The notes: generated by a model not told the origin, from the sequence alone. Positions 47,100-57,088 are shown, numbered from the stretch's first letter. The stretch: 64,000 nt of DNA from an uncultured Desulfobacter sp. (GCF_963665355.1 NZ_OY762229.1:5270001-5334000), one strand, 5' to 3'. Numbers and translations: made by a program.

Positions 47100-48011
47100 T
47101 CAGTGCAGATCTGACGGGTCAATATGCACCCGGACCTCTCTGACCTTATCCATGTTCACCCGTATGGCCTCCCTGAGAGATTCGCCGATGTCATGGGCCT
47201 TTTCCACAGTAATTTTGGGGTTCACCACCATGTCAAGATCAACCAAAAAAAAAGCACCGCTACGGCGCACCCGGATACCGTGAACGCCTCTCACCCCTTT
47301 CACGGTGAGCGCAAGCTTCTCCACTTCCCGGATTTTTTTCTCACCCGGGGATTCATCCATAATCTGCCCCACGGCATCCATGGCAATACCGTAACTCATT
47401 TTAAATATGAACAGGGCCACCACAATACCGGCCACGGGATCAAGAACAGGGTATTTTAGCCTGGCACCAATAATACCGATCAAAGCGGCAATGGAGGAAA
47501 AGGCATCTGACCTGTTATCCATGGCATTGGCAATGGTTGACGGGCTGTTGGTCTTCACCCCGGCCCTGTAAGTGAACTGATACATCAGTTCGTTGACGAC
47601 AATTGACAATATTGCCGCATATACGGCCAAATTTCCCGGAGCGTGGAGACATCCATGCCGGATTGTTGTTATGGCGGCCCTGATGATCTCAACACCGGCT
47701 GCGGCCAGCATGCCCCCCACAATGAGGGTGGAAATCACCTCTGCCCTGCCGTGGCCGTAAGGATGTTCTTTGTCTGCGGGTTTCTGGGCAATTTTCAGAC
47801 TGACATAAACAAATATGGATGCAAAAATATCCGAGGCGGAGTGCACGGCATCCGCAAGCATGGCCCCGGAGTTTGACACAATGCCTGCCCAGCCCTTTAT
47901 AACCGCCAATGCCAGATTTCCTGAAAATCCCACCAACGCCCAGTACCTGGCGGTCTGGAAATCTTTATCTAAATCTTTATCCATTGATGTTAATTTCTGG
48001 CTTTTCCCCAT
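47100..48011 (-). CDS. Cation diffusion facilitator transporter
   Basis: A 303-residue CDF/FieF-like metal-proton antiporter. Six transmembrane segments are visible, with HSASDIFAS (TM2) and DNRSDAFSSIAA (TM5) carrying Asp/His ligands, followed by a cytoplasmic domain with the KGVRGVHGIRVRRSG fold. The substrate is probably Zn2+, Fe2+ or Mn2+, and which one is undecided. AAGGAG ten bases upstream supports ATG 48011. It converges with the metallophosphoesterase gene, ten bases apart. Confidence 0.92.
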   Translation of the reverse strand: MGKSQKLTSMDKDLDKDFQTARYWALVGFSGNLALAVIKGWAGIVSNSGAMLADAVHSASDIFASIFVYVSLKIAQKPADKEHPYGHGRAEVISTLIVGGMLAAAGVEIIRAAITTIRHGCLHAPGNLAVYAAILSIVVNELMYQFTYRAGVKTNSPSTIANAMDNRSDAFSSIAALIGIIGARLKYPVLDPVAGIVVALFIFKMSYGIAMDAVGQIMDESPGEKKIREVEKLALTVKGVRGVHGIRVRRSGAFFLVDLDMVVNPKITVEKAHDIGESLREAIRVNMDKVREVRVHIDPSDLH

Positions 48012-48128
48012 TAATTTCTGGCTCCTTAAAAATTTTGCGGTTTAAAGCCCCATCGTTGCCTTTCAGCGCACGGGAACAAGCTCAGTAGTCATTGAACAGA
48101 CAATCACTTTTGACAGGATATAAAAAAA

Positions 48129-49346
48129 TTATTCCTGGCGGTACGTACTGAGGAAATCACCCATATCCTGCATGGCCTTTGTCAGCACCTTTGGTTCCGG
48201 CAACATGACTATTCTGAAATGATCCGGTTCCGGCCAGTCGAATCCACTTCCCGCCACAAGCAGAAGATGCTTGCTTTCCAGTAAATCCATCACAAATTTC
48301 TTGTCATCTGTAATATTGAATTTCTTGGCATCAAGTTTCGGAAAAAGATAAAACGCGGCCGAATTTTTAACGTATGAAATGCCCTCAATTTGATCCAGCG
48401 CTTTGATTGTGGCTTCCCGTTGTTCATAAATTCTTCCTCCGGGGGCGATCAACGCCTTTGTGCTCTCCTCATCCTCCAGTGCCGCCGGAATCACAAGCTG
48501 TGTTAATGCATTGCCGCACAAACGCATGGCAGCCAGTTTCGTAATAGACGCAATCAAACTGCCGATCTGCTGGCGCGGCCCGCTGATTGCCAGCCAGCCG
48601 CAGCGAAACCCGCATACGATGTGGGACTTGGATAACCCGTTGAAGGTCAGGACCGGCATATCAGGCGCCAGTGCCGCCGTAGAAACATGTTCGAGTCCAT
48701 CCATCACCAGTCGGTCGTAAATTTCGTCCGAACAGATAAGCAACTTGTGTTCCCGTGCAATTTGTATGATCTGCGCCATCACCTCTTGGGAATACAACGC
48801 CCCAGTAGGATTATTGGGGTTGATAATCACTATGGCGCGTGTTCTCTGTGTGATCTTTTTGCGGATATCGGCCACATCAGGATACCATTCACAAGCCTCG
48901 TCACAACGATAAAGCACTGGGGTCGCGCCTACAATATAGGCCATATTCGTCCAAAGTGAATAACTTGGAGATGGAATAAGAATCTCGTCACCGGGATTTA
49001 GAAACGTGGTCATTGCCATATTTACAACTTCACTGACACCGTTTCCAATAAATATATCATCCATGGTAAGGTTCAAAAGCCCTTTACCAACGTGATAGTC
49101 ACATATGGCGGTTCTGGCATCCGGCATACCTTTCAGGTCACAATATCCAACGGCCTTATCCACATTGTTTATTAATGCCGTGCGCACGCTGTCAGGCATT
49201 GTAAACCCGAATGTGGCTGGATTCCCCGTATTCAGTCTTAACACATCAATGCCGGCAGAAACCATTTCCATGGCTTTTTCAAAAATAGGACCGCGTATGT
49301 CTGAATGGACATTTTTCATTCTGTCTGAAGATAGTATGGAATTCAT
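48129..49346 (-). CDS. Pyridoxal-phosphate aminotransferase, class I/II (AlaA-like)
   Basis: A 405-residue fold-type I aminotransferase. It has NTGNPATFGFTMPD at the N-terminus, NPNNPTGALYS near 175, SDEIYDRLV near 208 and the PLP lysine in LTFNGLSKSHIVCGFRCGW near 238. Overall resemblance is to AlaA-type alanine/glutamate-pyruvate transaminases. AGAGG precedes the ATG. It is transcribed with ftsK upstream, only 24 bases away. Confidence 0.9.
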   Translation of the reverse strand: MNSILSSDRMKNVHSDIRGPIFEKAMEMVSAGIDVLRLNTGNPATFGFTMPDSVRTALINNVDKAVGYCDLKGMPDARTAICDYHVGKGLLNLTMDDIFIGNGVSEVVNMAMTTFLNPGDEILIPSPSYSLWTNMAYIVGATPVLYRCDEACEWYPDVADIRKKITQRTRAIVIINPNNPTGALYSQEVMAQIIQIAREHKLLICSDEIYDRLVMDGLEHVSTAALAPDMPVLTFNGLSKSHIVCGFRCGWLAISGPRQQIGSLIASITKLAAMRLCGNALTQLVIPAALEDEESTKALIAPGGRIYEQREATIKALDQIEGISYVKNSAAFYLFPKLDAKKFNITDDKKFVMDLLESKHLLLVAGSGFDWPEPDHFRIVMLPEPKVLTKAMQDMGDFLSTYRQE

Positions 49347-49370
49347 TGTTAAATGCCTCTTTATATTTTG

Positions 49371-51581
49371 TTACATACGATGGCCCAGGCCGATCACCTG
49401 GCGGGGCCGGACACCATCCGAAGGGGCGACGACACCCTGTTTTTCCATAAGGTCAATAATTCTTGCGGCCCGGTTGTAACCGATCCTCAGCGCCCGTTGC
49501 ACCCCGGATATGGAGGCCTGGCGGGTGGACATGACAAAGTCCAGGGCCTGCTGGTACTTTTCATCATATTCATCATCGTCATAGGCCACGGCCTGCATAT
49601 CGTCTTCCTGTTCCGTGGTGACATCGGCAATATATTCAGGTTTTCCCTGGGCTTTGACAAATTCGGTGATGGCACTGAGCTCCCGCTCGGACAGATAGGT
49701 GCCGTGGACCCGCTTAAGCCGGGCCGTACCCGGGGGAACAAAAAGCATATCGCCCCGGCCCAGAAGAGTTTCCGCACCATTGGCGTCAATGATGGTGCGG
49801 GAATCAGTCTTGGAAGAGACCTGGAATGAAATCCGGGTGGGAAAATTGGCCTTGATAATGCCGGTGAGCACATCCACGGAAGGCCTCTGGGTGGCCAGAA
49901 TCAGATGGATGCCCGCAGCCCGGGCCATCTGGGCGATACGGGTCAAAGAAAATTCAATATCCTTGCCCGCGGTCATCATCAGATCGGCCAGCTCGTCAAT
50001 GATCACAACAATATAAGGGAAGGGATTATGGTCTTCCTCCATGTCCGACAGATCTGTGTTTCGAACTTTTTTGTTATACTGCTCTATGTTTCGCACATGC
50101 ATTCCGGCCAGTTTCTCATACCGCTGCTCCATTTCCCGGACCACCCACTGCAGTGCAATATTGGCTTTCTGCATGTCTGTGATTACAGGTGTAATCAGGT
50201 GCGGGATGTTGTTAAACAATGAAAGTTCAATGCGTTTGGGATCAATCATAATAAACTTGACCCGGTCCGGCGTTGATTTATACAAAATACTGCAGATCAT
50301 GGCGTTGAGAGCCACGCTTTTGCCGGTTCCCGTGGCCCCGGCAATGAGCAGATGGGGCATTCTTTCAAGTCCCACCACCACGGGTTTTCCCATGATATCC
50401 TTGCCCAGGCAGATGGGCACGGGAGACTTGATTTCAGCAAAGGCGGAACTACCCGCAATATCCCTGAACGGCACAACCCCCATGCTGGGATTGGGTATCT
50501 CAATGCCGATAACATCCTTGCCCGGAATGGGGGCCACCAGACGGATACTTAAGGCACTTAAGGCCAGGGCCAGGTCATCGGCCAGCCCCACGATCTTGCT
50601 GATCTTGATCCCCGGGGCGGGCTTGTACTCAAAGGTGGTAATCACAGGACCCGGAAGAACCTCCATGATTTCGCCCTTGATGCCGAAATATCCCAGTTTC
50701 TGCTCCAGCAGTTCAGCATCCCGCCTGATAGCCTCGTGGTCCACCACGGTTTCCCGCCCCCCCTCTTCAAGGAAATCCAGGGAAGGCAGGCGGAACTTCT
50801 CATCGCCACTGTCCCGGACATTGGCCCCGGGCAAACGCCGGTCTTCGGGGGTGGCTGAAACTGGTTTCACCGGGGTTATAATCGTCACCCTGGGCGCCTG
50901 TGTTTCCAACGGTTTTGACTGGGCATCCCTGGTCTTTTTCAGGGTGTCAAGGACCTGTGTGACCAAAGGCCCGGGGCAGTCCTTGGCCTGCACTTTTTTT
51001 TCATCGGATTCATTCTGATCATGGTCCAGCCGGGGGATATCACTTAAATCGGCAAGGGGCAAAGAGGGGTCTTCGGATTCCATTTCAAGGGCCAGGCCCA
51101 GGATTTCATCATCTTCACATTCGCAGTCAGGCAGCCTTTCTTCATCGAATTTTAAGGATGTTGACTCATCTATAAAAGTCTCTTCAACAGAAGGCTCTTC
51201 AACACGGTTGATGGTGGAGGATTGGGTATTTCGTTCCTCATGGGCGGCAACTAGTTCATCATACCTGTTTTGAAGCTTGACATACATGTCTGCCAGGTTC
51301 AGATTGGCCAGCAGCAGCTTGACATATGGGTTGGCCTTATTCGGCCCGCCAATGATTTTGTCTGCTTTCTCCATTTCACCGGTCATCACCATTGCAATGC
51401 GCTGGGCATCACGCGACCCGGTCTCCCCACTGATCTGAAATTTATACTCTCCGCATTCGGTTTTCAGACACAAAAGATTATTATCTAAGCTGTAATTCTT
51501 ATTTTCCACGCTGAATAGTACTTTCCTAAAAACACGAGTTTTTCGTTCAGGCACGACGGATTGGCACCGACCGGTCCGCAA
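49371..51581 (-). CDS. ftsK: Soluble FtsK/SpoIIIE translocase with ZapA-like N-terminus
   Basis: DNA-translocating ATPase of 711-736 residues. The motor has Walker A GATGTGKS near 415, Walker B in VVIIDELADLM, and a C-terminal gamma winged helix (SISGVQRALRIGYNRAARII) that reads KOPS-type sites. The four N-terminal membrane helices of standard FtsK are absent. Instead residues about 25-115 resemble ZapA (YKFQISGETGSRDAQRIA, then LLLANLNLADMYVKLQNRY), the FtsZ-binding fold, followed by an acidic linker. The frame opens with TTG at 51581; a GTG at 51509 (VENKNYS) is a plausible alternative. A membrane-free, possibly FtsZ-recruited translocase is unusual. Confidence 0.88.
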   Translation of the reverse strand: MRTGRCQSVVPERKTRVFRKVLFSVENKNYSLDNNLLCLKTECGEYKFQISGETGSRDAQRIAMVMTGEMEKADKIIGGPNKANPYVKLLLANLNLADMYVKLQNRYDELVAAHEERNTQSSTINRVEEPSVEETFIDESTSLKFDEERLPDCECEDDEILGLALEMESEDPSLPLADLSDIPRLDHDQNESDEKKVQAKDCPGPLVTQVLDTLKKTRDAQSKPLETQAPRVTIITPVKPVSATPEDRRLPGANVRDSGDEKFRLPSLDFLEEGGRETVVDHEAIRRDAELLEQKLGYFGIKGEIMEVLPGPVITTFEYKPAPGIKISKIVGLADDLALALSALSIRLVAPIPGKDVIGIEIPNPSMGVVPFRDIAGSSAFAEIKSPVPICLGKDIMGKPVVVGLERMPHLLIAGATGTGKSVALNAMICSILYKSTPDRVKFIMIDPKRIELSLFNNIPHLITPVITDMQKANIALQWVVREMEQRYEKLAGMHVRNIEQYNKKVRNTDLSDMEEDHNPFPYIVVIIDELADLMMTAGKDIEFSLTRIAQMARAAGIHLILATQRPSVDVLTGIIKANFPTRISFQVSSKTDSRTIIDANGAETLLGRGDMLFVPPGTARLKRVHGTYLSERELSAITEFVKAQGKPEYIADVTTEQEDDMQAVAYDDDEYDEKYQQALDFVMSTRQASISGVQRALRIGYNRAARIIDLMEKQGVVAPSDGVRPRQVIGLGHRM

Positions 51582-51788
51582 TGGAAATTCAACCCGTTGC
51601 CATTAATTTTTATTAAAACAGACCATATAGGACCGCTGAGGTTATATCACAACCCAGGCCGGGATTCCAGACAGTTCAAAAAACCAGCCACGGTACATGG
51701 TGATAATATGTTTTGAAAGCCACTGGACAATATGCCTGTTTTGTCGCAAACTTTGCACTTTGGTAAAAAAAATACAAAGGAGCTTTAC

Positions 51789-51992
51789 ATGGAATGTAAA
51801 AAAGAAAAAAACCTAAACCAGTGCAACTGCAGCTACGAGCCCTGCTCCAGAAAAGGTGTCTGCTGCGAGTGTATTGCCTACCATTTAAAAATGAGGCAGC
51901 TTCCCGGATGCTGTTTTCCCGATGACAGGGAAAAAACCTGGGACAGATCCTTTGAGCATTTTGCCAAACTGGTTGACAAAGGCCTGGTCTGA
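51789..51992 (+). CDS. DUF6485-type cysteine-rich small protein
   Basis: 67 residues with nine cysteines (3, 12, 14, 19, 25, 26, 28, 41, 42), including [17 protein letters not shown] and LPGCCFP. It matches the DUF6485 pattern I know from anaerobes, and a metal or Fe-S binding role is likely. The open frame begins earlier at 51732, but AAAGGAG sits just before the ATG at 51789. It lies alone between ftsK and the histidine kinase. Function unknown. Confidence 0.82.
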   Translation: MECKKEKNLNQCNCSYEPCSRKGVCCECIAYHLKMRQLPGCCFPDDREKTWDRSFEHFAKLVDKGLV

Positions 51993-52057
51993 TCCCCCCT
52001 CCCCCCCAGCCCGACATGACAATTTAAACGAAGGCCTTGAACCCGGTCAAGCGCTTA

Positions 52058-53725
52058 TCAATCCGGCTGCTTATCCAGCAATTCCCGGATGGTGGCTGAA
52101 AGGTTTGACAAATTGGCAGGCTTTGGTATGTATTTTTTTATGCCTGCCCTCAATGCATCGGCCTTTGAAAAATGTTCGTTGTAACCGGAACACATGATAA
52201 TGGGAATGTCTGCTCTTATTTTCAGTGCGGCCAGGGCAAACTTATCTCCTGCCATCCTGGGCATGGTCATGTCTGTGATGATGAGATCAAATTGATCAGG
52301 TGCTGTTTGAAACATTTGCAGTGCAGACGCCCCATTATCATAGATTGATACACGGTATCCCTTGGCGGTTAAAAAGGCTTCCAACGCTTCTAAAATTGAT
52401 GTTTCATCGTCTACTATCATCAGCCGTCCGGAAGCGGGCGTCTCTTTTTTCTGTTCCATGGCCTGCAGTGGTTCCGGCCCGGACGTCTCGTCGATAATCA
52501 CCGGCAGATAGATATGAAACGTTGTCCCGAGGCCCAGGGTTGTCTCAAATTCGATGTAACCGTTATGTTTTTTTACGATTCCGGCAACCACGGCCAACCC
52601 AAGACCGGTTCCCCGGCCCACTTTTTTGGTTGTAAAATAGGGATCAAATATTTTGTCTTTGATTCTATCGTCAATCCCCTGGCCGGTATCACTTACTGAA
52701 AGCCGAAGATACCCGTTTTCAGCGTCGTGTGCGCCCGGAACGCCATTACGTTCAGAAACTGTTTTTTCCTCCAGCGCAACGGTCAAAGTTCCCCCTTTGT
52801 CCCCCATGGCATGATACGCATTGGTGCAAAGATTCATGATCACCTGATGAAGCTGGGTCGGGTCTGCCAGAACCTTTGCTCTGGAAGTTAAATTCTGTTT
52901 TATTTCAATGGTTGAAGGAATGCTGGAACGAAGCAGATTCAAGGCTTCTTTCAAAATCAAATCCAGTTTGATGGGATGTCTGTTGATTTTACTCTGCCTG
53001 CTGAATGACAAAATCTGCTGGATTAATGAAGAGGCTCTCTGGGCGCTTTCAAAAATTTTGCGGTTATATTCTTCAACTTTCCGGGGATCGTTTTTATAGG
53101 TTTCCAGCAGTTGGGAATACCCGAACATGCCCGAAAGGATATTGTTGAAGTCATGGGCGATCCCCCCGGAAAGAGTCCCGATGGCTTCCATTTTATGGGC
53201 CTGGCGAAGCCGGTCTTTAAGCTTTAACCGTTCCTGCTCCGCCTGTTTTTTTTCAGTTATGTCAATGGTCAGAAAATAAAACCCGCTGACATTCCCGTTT
53301 GTGTCCATTTCAGGGACATAATTTACTTCATACAGCCTGTTTCCATCATTTGCCGCATTGAATAAGATTAACTCTATGGTGCCGGACCGTCCGGAAAGGG
53401 CGTCTTGGACATAGGATTCGATTTTATCGTAATTGTGTGGTCCCATGACACTTTTCATCTGCCGGCCGATGATTTGATCCCGATTCTTCCCATACGCCTT
53501 TTCAACCGCCCGGTTGACCAGCACATATCTAAGATCCGCATCCACATAAGAAATCAGGGCCGGCAGGTTGTCGATCAACAACTGTAGATTTTCTTCTCTC
53601 TCCCTTGCCCTTTCAAGCTGTTTTTTCAACAGGGGATAGTAACTTTTCCGTGTGGACTCAAGACTTAATTCCAGAAATTTCCTTCTGGCTGCCACATGGG
53701 GTTTTGTTTGCTCAGGGGTCTCCAT
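52058..53725 (-). CDS. Hybrid sensor histidine kinase (PAS-HisKA-HATPase-REC)
   Basis: A 555-residue cytoplasmic sensor with no membrane segment. A coiled N-terminus leads into a PAS domain (about 45-160; LPALISYVDADLRYVLVNRAV). The phosphoacceptor His is in GGIAHDFNNILSG near 190; the ATPase N, G1 and G2 boxes follow (NLCTNAYHAM, DTGQGIDDR, GRGTGLGLAVV). The C-terminal receiver (about 430-550) has Asp in IITDMTMPRMAG near 486. No DNA-binding partner is next door. The signal is unknown; the adjacent alcohol dehydrogenase is a possible target, by proximity only. Confidence 0.93.
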   Translation of the reverse strand: METPEQTKPHVAARRKFLELSLESTRKSYYPLLKKQLERAREREENLQLLIDNLPALISYVDADLRYVLVNRAVEKAYGKNRDQIIGRQMKSVMGPHNYDKIESYVQDALSGRSGTIELILFNAANDGNRLYEVNYVPEMDTNGNVSGFYFLTIDITEKKQAEQERLKLKDRLRQAHKMEAIGTLSGGIAHDFNNILSGMFGYSQLLETYKNDPRKVEEYNRKIFESAQRASSLIQQILSFSRQSKINRHPIKLDLILKEALNLLRSSIPSTIEIKQNLTSRAKVLADPTQLHQVIMNLCTNAYHAMGDKGGTLTVALEEKTVSERNGVPGAHDAENGYLRLSVSDTGQGIDDRIKDKIFDPYFTTKKVGRGTGLGLAVVAGIVKKHNGYIEFETTLGLGTTFHIYLPVIIDETSGPEPLQAMEQKKETPASGRLMIVDDETSILEALEAFLTAKGYRVSIYDNGASALQMFQTAPDQFDLIITDMTMPRMAGDKFALAALKIRADIPIIMCSGYNEHFSKADALRAGIKKYIPKPANLSNLSATIRELLDKQPD

Positions 53726-53847
53726 TACTGAAAATAGCCTCTTTCATACGAAAGTTCCAATGAGTTGTTCATGTATTTTTCCATGCACTTTCATGGGTTG
53801 TTCCGGGCTGAACCCGGGTGTTGACAGACCAGGCCGGCCCATAGCCG

Positions 53848-55017
53848 TTAGTCGTAAATCTGTGCATATAGTTGTTCAATATCCTGAATGCCGGCATCTT
53901 TGGGATTGGTTGCCAGGCAGGGGTCGTTAAATGCAAATTCGGATAATTGGGGAATATCTGAAGATTTAACGCCCAGATCAATCAGTCTTTGATGAATACC
54001 CAGCTTTTTTCTGAACCCGGCAATATGATTTGAAATGGCACGCCCTTTTTGTTGGGGGGAGATCCCGGCCAAATCCAGCCCCAGGGCCTCGGCCAGCCGG
54101 TCGTATTTGTGTTCACATGCCGAATAGTTAAACTCAACAACTTTTTCCAGAAGAATCGCATTACATTCGCCATGGGCCAACCCGAACATGCCGCCCAGGC
54201 TGTGGGCCATGGCATGCACAAGGCCTAGGCTGGCATTGGAAAAGGCAAGCCCGGCCATGAGGCTTGCGGTCATCATTTTATCCCGGAAAGCTATATTATC
54301 CGGCTCATTATACGTTTTGAGCAAATATTGTGAAATAATTTCAACGCAGGCAATGGCCGCAATGTCCGTTAAAGGAGACGATGCCGTTGAAACAAAGGCT
54401 TCACATGCATGACACATGGCGTCCATGCCGGTGGCCGCCGTAAGCTCCGACGGCATGGTTGTCGTCGTCACAGGGTCAATCAAGGCAATATCCGGAATCA
54501 CCATCTTGCTGATCACTGCGATCTTAACCTTTCTGGGAGTGTCCTGGATGATGGCAAACTGGGAAACATCGGCAGAGGACCCGGCTGTTGTGGGAATAAA
54601 AATTAACGGCGGCCCCGGGCTTGGGACCATGTCAACACCTTCGTAATCCAGAATATGGCCGGGGTTGCCCATCATCACCCCGATGCCTTTGGCGCAGTCC
54701 ATGGGACTTCCCCCGCCAACGGCAATGATCAGATCGCATCCTCTGTTTTTGCACAGTTCAAACCCATTCATAACCTCATGGTCTTTGGGATTTTGTGTGA
54801 TCTGATCAAAGATCGCGTATGAAATGCGGGAGTCCTTAAGACTTTTCTCCACCTGGGATGTCCATCCGGCATTCCGTACGCCCGGGTCGGTAACAATAAG
54901 CACCCTTGACGCGCCAAAATTGCTTGCATGGCGTCCGGACAGATGGATCGCCCCCTGTCCGTATACGATTTCCGGCGCCAGAAATTTTCTCAGATTCAAC
55001 AGAGGCGTGTTATTCAT
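53848..55017 (-). CDS. Iron-containing alcohol dehydrogenase (second copy)
   Basis: A 389-residue group III dehydrogenase. It shows APEIVYGQGAIHLSG at the N-terminus, GGGSPMDCAKGIGV near 100 and metal-binding histidines in HACEAFVSTA and LVHAMAHSLGG with AHGECNAILL. It is closer to the AdhB/1,3-propanediol dehydrogenase style than the copy at 44513. It lies upstream of the histidine kinase in the same direction with a 120-base gap. It probably oxidises or reduces short-chain alcohols or aldehydes. Confidence 0.93.
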   Translation of the reverse strand: MNNTPLLNLRKFLAPEIVYGQGAIHLSGRHASNFGASRVLIVTDPGVRNAGWTSQVEKSLKDSRISYAIFDQITQNPKDHEVMNGFELCKNRGCDLIIAVGGGSPMDCAKGIGVMMGNPGHILDYEGVDMVPSPGPPLIFIPTTAGSSADVSQFAIIQDTPRKVKIAVISKMVIPDIALIDPVTTTTMPSELTAATGMDAMCHACEAFVSTASSPLTDIAAIACVEIISQYLLKTYNEPDNIAFRDKMMTASLMAGLAFSNASLGLVHAMAHSLGGMFGLAHGECNAILLEKVVEFNYSACEHKYDRLAEALGLDLAGISPQQKGRAISNHIAGFRKKLGIHQRLIDLGVKSSDIPQLSEFAFNDPCLATNPKDAGIQDIEQLYAQIYD

Positions 55018-55185
55018 AAATGCTCTCTTAATTTATGGACGAATCAGAATTAGTCGTTTGATACTTATGATAAAAAATTATCGTCAACTTTTCTTTATTT
55101 GGCAATACTTTTATTTTTTAGCTATTTTATCTCAATCATACCCGACAGGTGTTATCTGTTCTTTTGATGGTATCCCACTGAATTC

Positions 55186-56001
55186 TCACGACCTGTGAGA
55201 GACATTGCCCGTATAGACGAAACCGGCCTGAACAGGATAATGGTCGGATGGAAAAAAACCGTTATGGGAATCCTGTATCACCTGTCCGGATACAGGAGAT
55301 ACACCGTTCCTGTAAAGTATCCAGTCGATGTGAAGCCCTGTTTTTTTCCCGGTAAAATCGTGGAAGGTCGTGACAGACTCCCCTTCCATGACCAGGCCAA
55401 ATCCCCGGGATTTAAAACACAAATGGGCAGGCGAACCCGGAGTGGCATTAAAATCGCCGGTGATGATCTGGGGCACTCCCCTTGGAAAATATTCAAGAAA
55501 ATCCATGACCAGACTGGCGCTTTTTTTCTGGACCTCGGATTCAAAATCAAAGTGGGTGTTGGCAACGATCAGATACCGGTTTTTCTTCTTAAACCAGCCA
55601 ATGACACATTGCCGGGGCCATCTGGAACCGGGAAGCAGGGAGGGAATGTCCGGGGTGGGGGTTAAAAAAAAGTGGCGGTGACCCAGACATTCCCAGGACG
55701 GGTCGAACAGGATCAGGGTGTTCTGCCACCATTTAACCCCTTTATTGTACCAGCCAATGAGACCGTAGCCCTTCAGTGTCCGGGCCAGAAACTCGGCCTG
55801 GAAATGATTGACCTCCTGAAAGCCCATAAAATGGCAGGGGTAGGTTTGCAGAATTTCTGCCACCAGATCCTTCCGGTGCTCCCAGTCATGGGGCCCCTCC
55901 TTGGCCAAGCCGAACTTAAGATTCAGCGTCATGACAGTAACCGGACCCGCGGCTTGGGTTTTGTCCTTTCCCGGAACAGGTATGTGGGAGATCTCAGCCA
56001 T
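55186..56001 (-). CDS. Endonuclease/exonuclease/phosphatase (EEP) family hydrolase
   Basis: A 271-residue soluble protein of the Mg2+-dependent EEP superfamily. Key motifs are VMTLNLKFG at the N-terminus, GFQEVNHFQ near 58, GDFNATPGSPA near 193 and the catalytic SDHYPVQA near 250. There is no signal peptide. Members range from nucleases to sphingomyelinases; the substrate is undecided. It starts divergently from the uptake operon at 56291. Confidence 0.87.
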   Translation of the reverse strand: MAEISHIPVPGKDKTQAAGPVTVMTLNLKFGLAKEGPHDWEHRKDLVAEILQTYPCHFMGFQEVNHFQAEFLARTLKGYGLIGWYNKGVKWWQNTLILFDPSWECLGHRHFFLTPTPDIPSLLPGSRWPRQCVIGWFKKKNRYLIVANTHFDFESEVQKKSASLVMDFLEYFPRGVPQIITGDFNATPGSPAHLCFKSRGFGLVMEGESVTTFHDFTGKKTGLHIDWILYRNGVSPVSGQVIQDSHNGFFPSDHYPVQAGFVYTGNVSHRS

Positions 56002-56219
56002 AATGACATAAAATGAGATATTCCCTCCCGCCTGTCAACACCCGATGGGCCTCCTGTCCGGGGGAATGTGTACACACCGCCGGACCGAATAATCAGAAGA
56101 TCCAATTATGTTTCAAAAACAGCAATAATCCCCGGTGCATTTCTTACATTTTTGACGCTTATACTTTACTATTGACAAAACAAGCATACAAATAGTACTC
56201 ATACGCCCATGATTGATAT

Positions 56220-56249
56220 TTTATAAACTACTTTTTTACTTTATAAACT
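56220..56249 (+). promoter_or_regulatory. Tandem 10-base direct repeat upstream of the uptake operon
   Basis: TTTATAAACT occurs at 56220-56229 and again at 56240-56249, a 20-base period or about two helical turns, 40-70 bases before the ABC ATPase start. This is a typical layout for cooperative binding of a regulator. A TTGACA at 56172-56177 upstream lacks a good -10, so the promoter is not firmly placed. Confidence 0.5.
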
Positions 56250-56290
56250 GACGACAAAGCACATATTAACCAGCAAAAAGAAAGGACGGG

Positions 56291-57088
56291 ATGACCAGGC
56301 TCCAAGTTCACCATCTGTATTTTGATTACAACACCGGCCCGGTATTAAAAGATGTCTGTATGACAGCGGAACCCGGCATGATTTCAGGCCTGCTCGGCCC
56401 CAATGCATCAGGCAAAACCACCTTGCTCAAGTGCCTGAACGGTATCTTCCATCCCCGGTCAGGCCGGGTATGCCTGGCCGGACAATCCGTGGCCAAAATT
56501 CCCAGAAAGGATTTGGCCAAAATCATGGCCGTGGTTCCCCAGCAGACCGGGGCCATCTTTTCCTTTACCGCCAGACAGATGGTGGTTATGGCCAAAGCAT
56601 CGGGCCTGGCCATGTGGCAGCGCCCGTCAAAAACTGATTTTGCCCGGGCCGAAAAAGCCCTGGAGGATATCGGAGCGAGTGGGCTTTCCCACCGCATGTT
56701 CAATGATTTAAGCGGCGGAGAACAACAGATGGTTCTTCTTGCCCGGGCCATGTTCCAGTGCCCGGAAGTTCTTCTTCTGGATGAACCCACGGCCCATCTG
56801 GACTTTAAAAACCAGCACCTGATTCTGGATATGGTTAAAAGCGTCACCAAAGAGAGAAATCTGACAACAGTCTTGACCCTGCATGATCCCAACCTGGCAG
56901 CCCGTTACTGCGATAAGGTTGTGATGCTTAAAAAAGGAGAAGTGTGCGGTCAGGGTCCTGTCCGGGAGATGTTCCGTGAAGAGACCATTGAATCGGTGTA
57001 CGGTATAAAGGTCATAGTGACCAGTCATAACCGGAAAGACTTCCTGGTGATCCCCCGGACCAATACCGCCGGGGATATCATGTTCTGA
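56291..57088 (+). CDS. ABC transporter ATPase, iron-complex/cobamide (FecE/BtuD) type
   Basis: A 265-residue cytoplasmic ATPase. It contains Walker A GPNASGKTT near 36-44, signature LSGGEQQMV near 143, Walker B VLLLDEPTAHLD near 164 and the switch His in LTLHDPNLAARY. It belongs to the FepC/FecE/BtuD class energising import of siderophores, haem, cobamides or similar complexes. GAAAGGACGG precedes the ATG. It is the first gene of a six-gene operon. Confidence 0.93.
   Translation: MTRLQVHHLYFDYNTGPVLKDVCMTAEPGMISGLLGPNASGKTTLLKCLNGIFHPRSGRVCLAGQSVAKIPRKDLAKIMAVVPQQTGAIFSFTARQMVVMAKASGLAMWQRPSKTDFARAEKALEDIGASGLSHRMFNDLSGGEQQMVLLARAMFQCPEVLLLDEPTAHLDFKNQHLILDMVKSVTKERNLTTVLTLHDPNLAARYCDKVVMLKKGEVCGQGPVREMFREETIESVYGIKVIVTSHNRKDFLVIPRTNTAGDIMF

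Noticed and set aside
56002-56290. Possible cobalamin riboswitch upstream of the FecCD/TonB operon
   Set aside because: The region is AT-rich and lacks the conserved B12-box and the GC-rich paired regions of that riboswitch; only direct repeats are seen.
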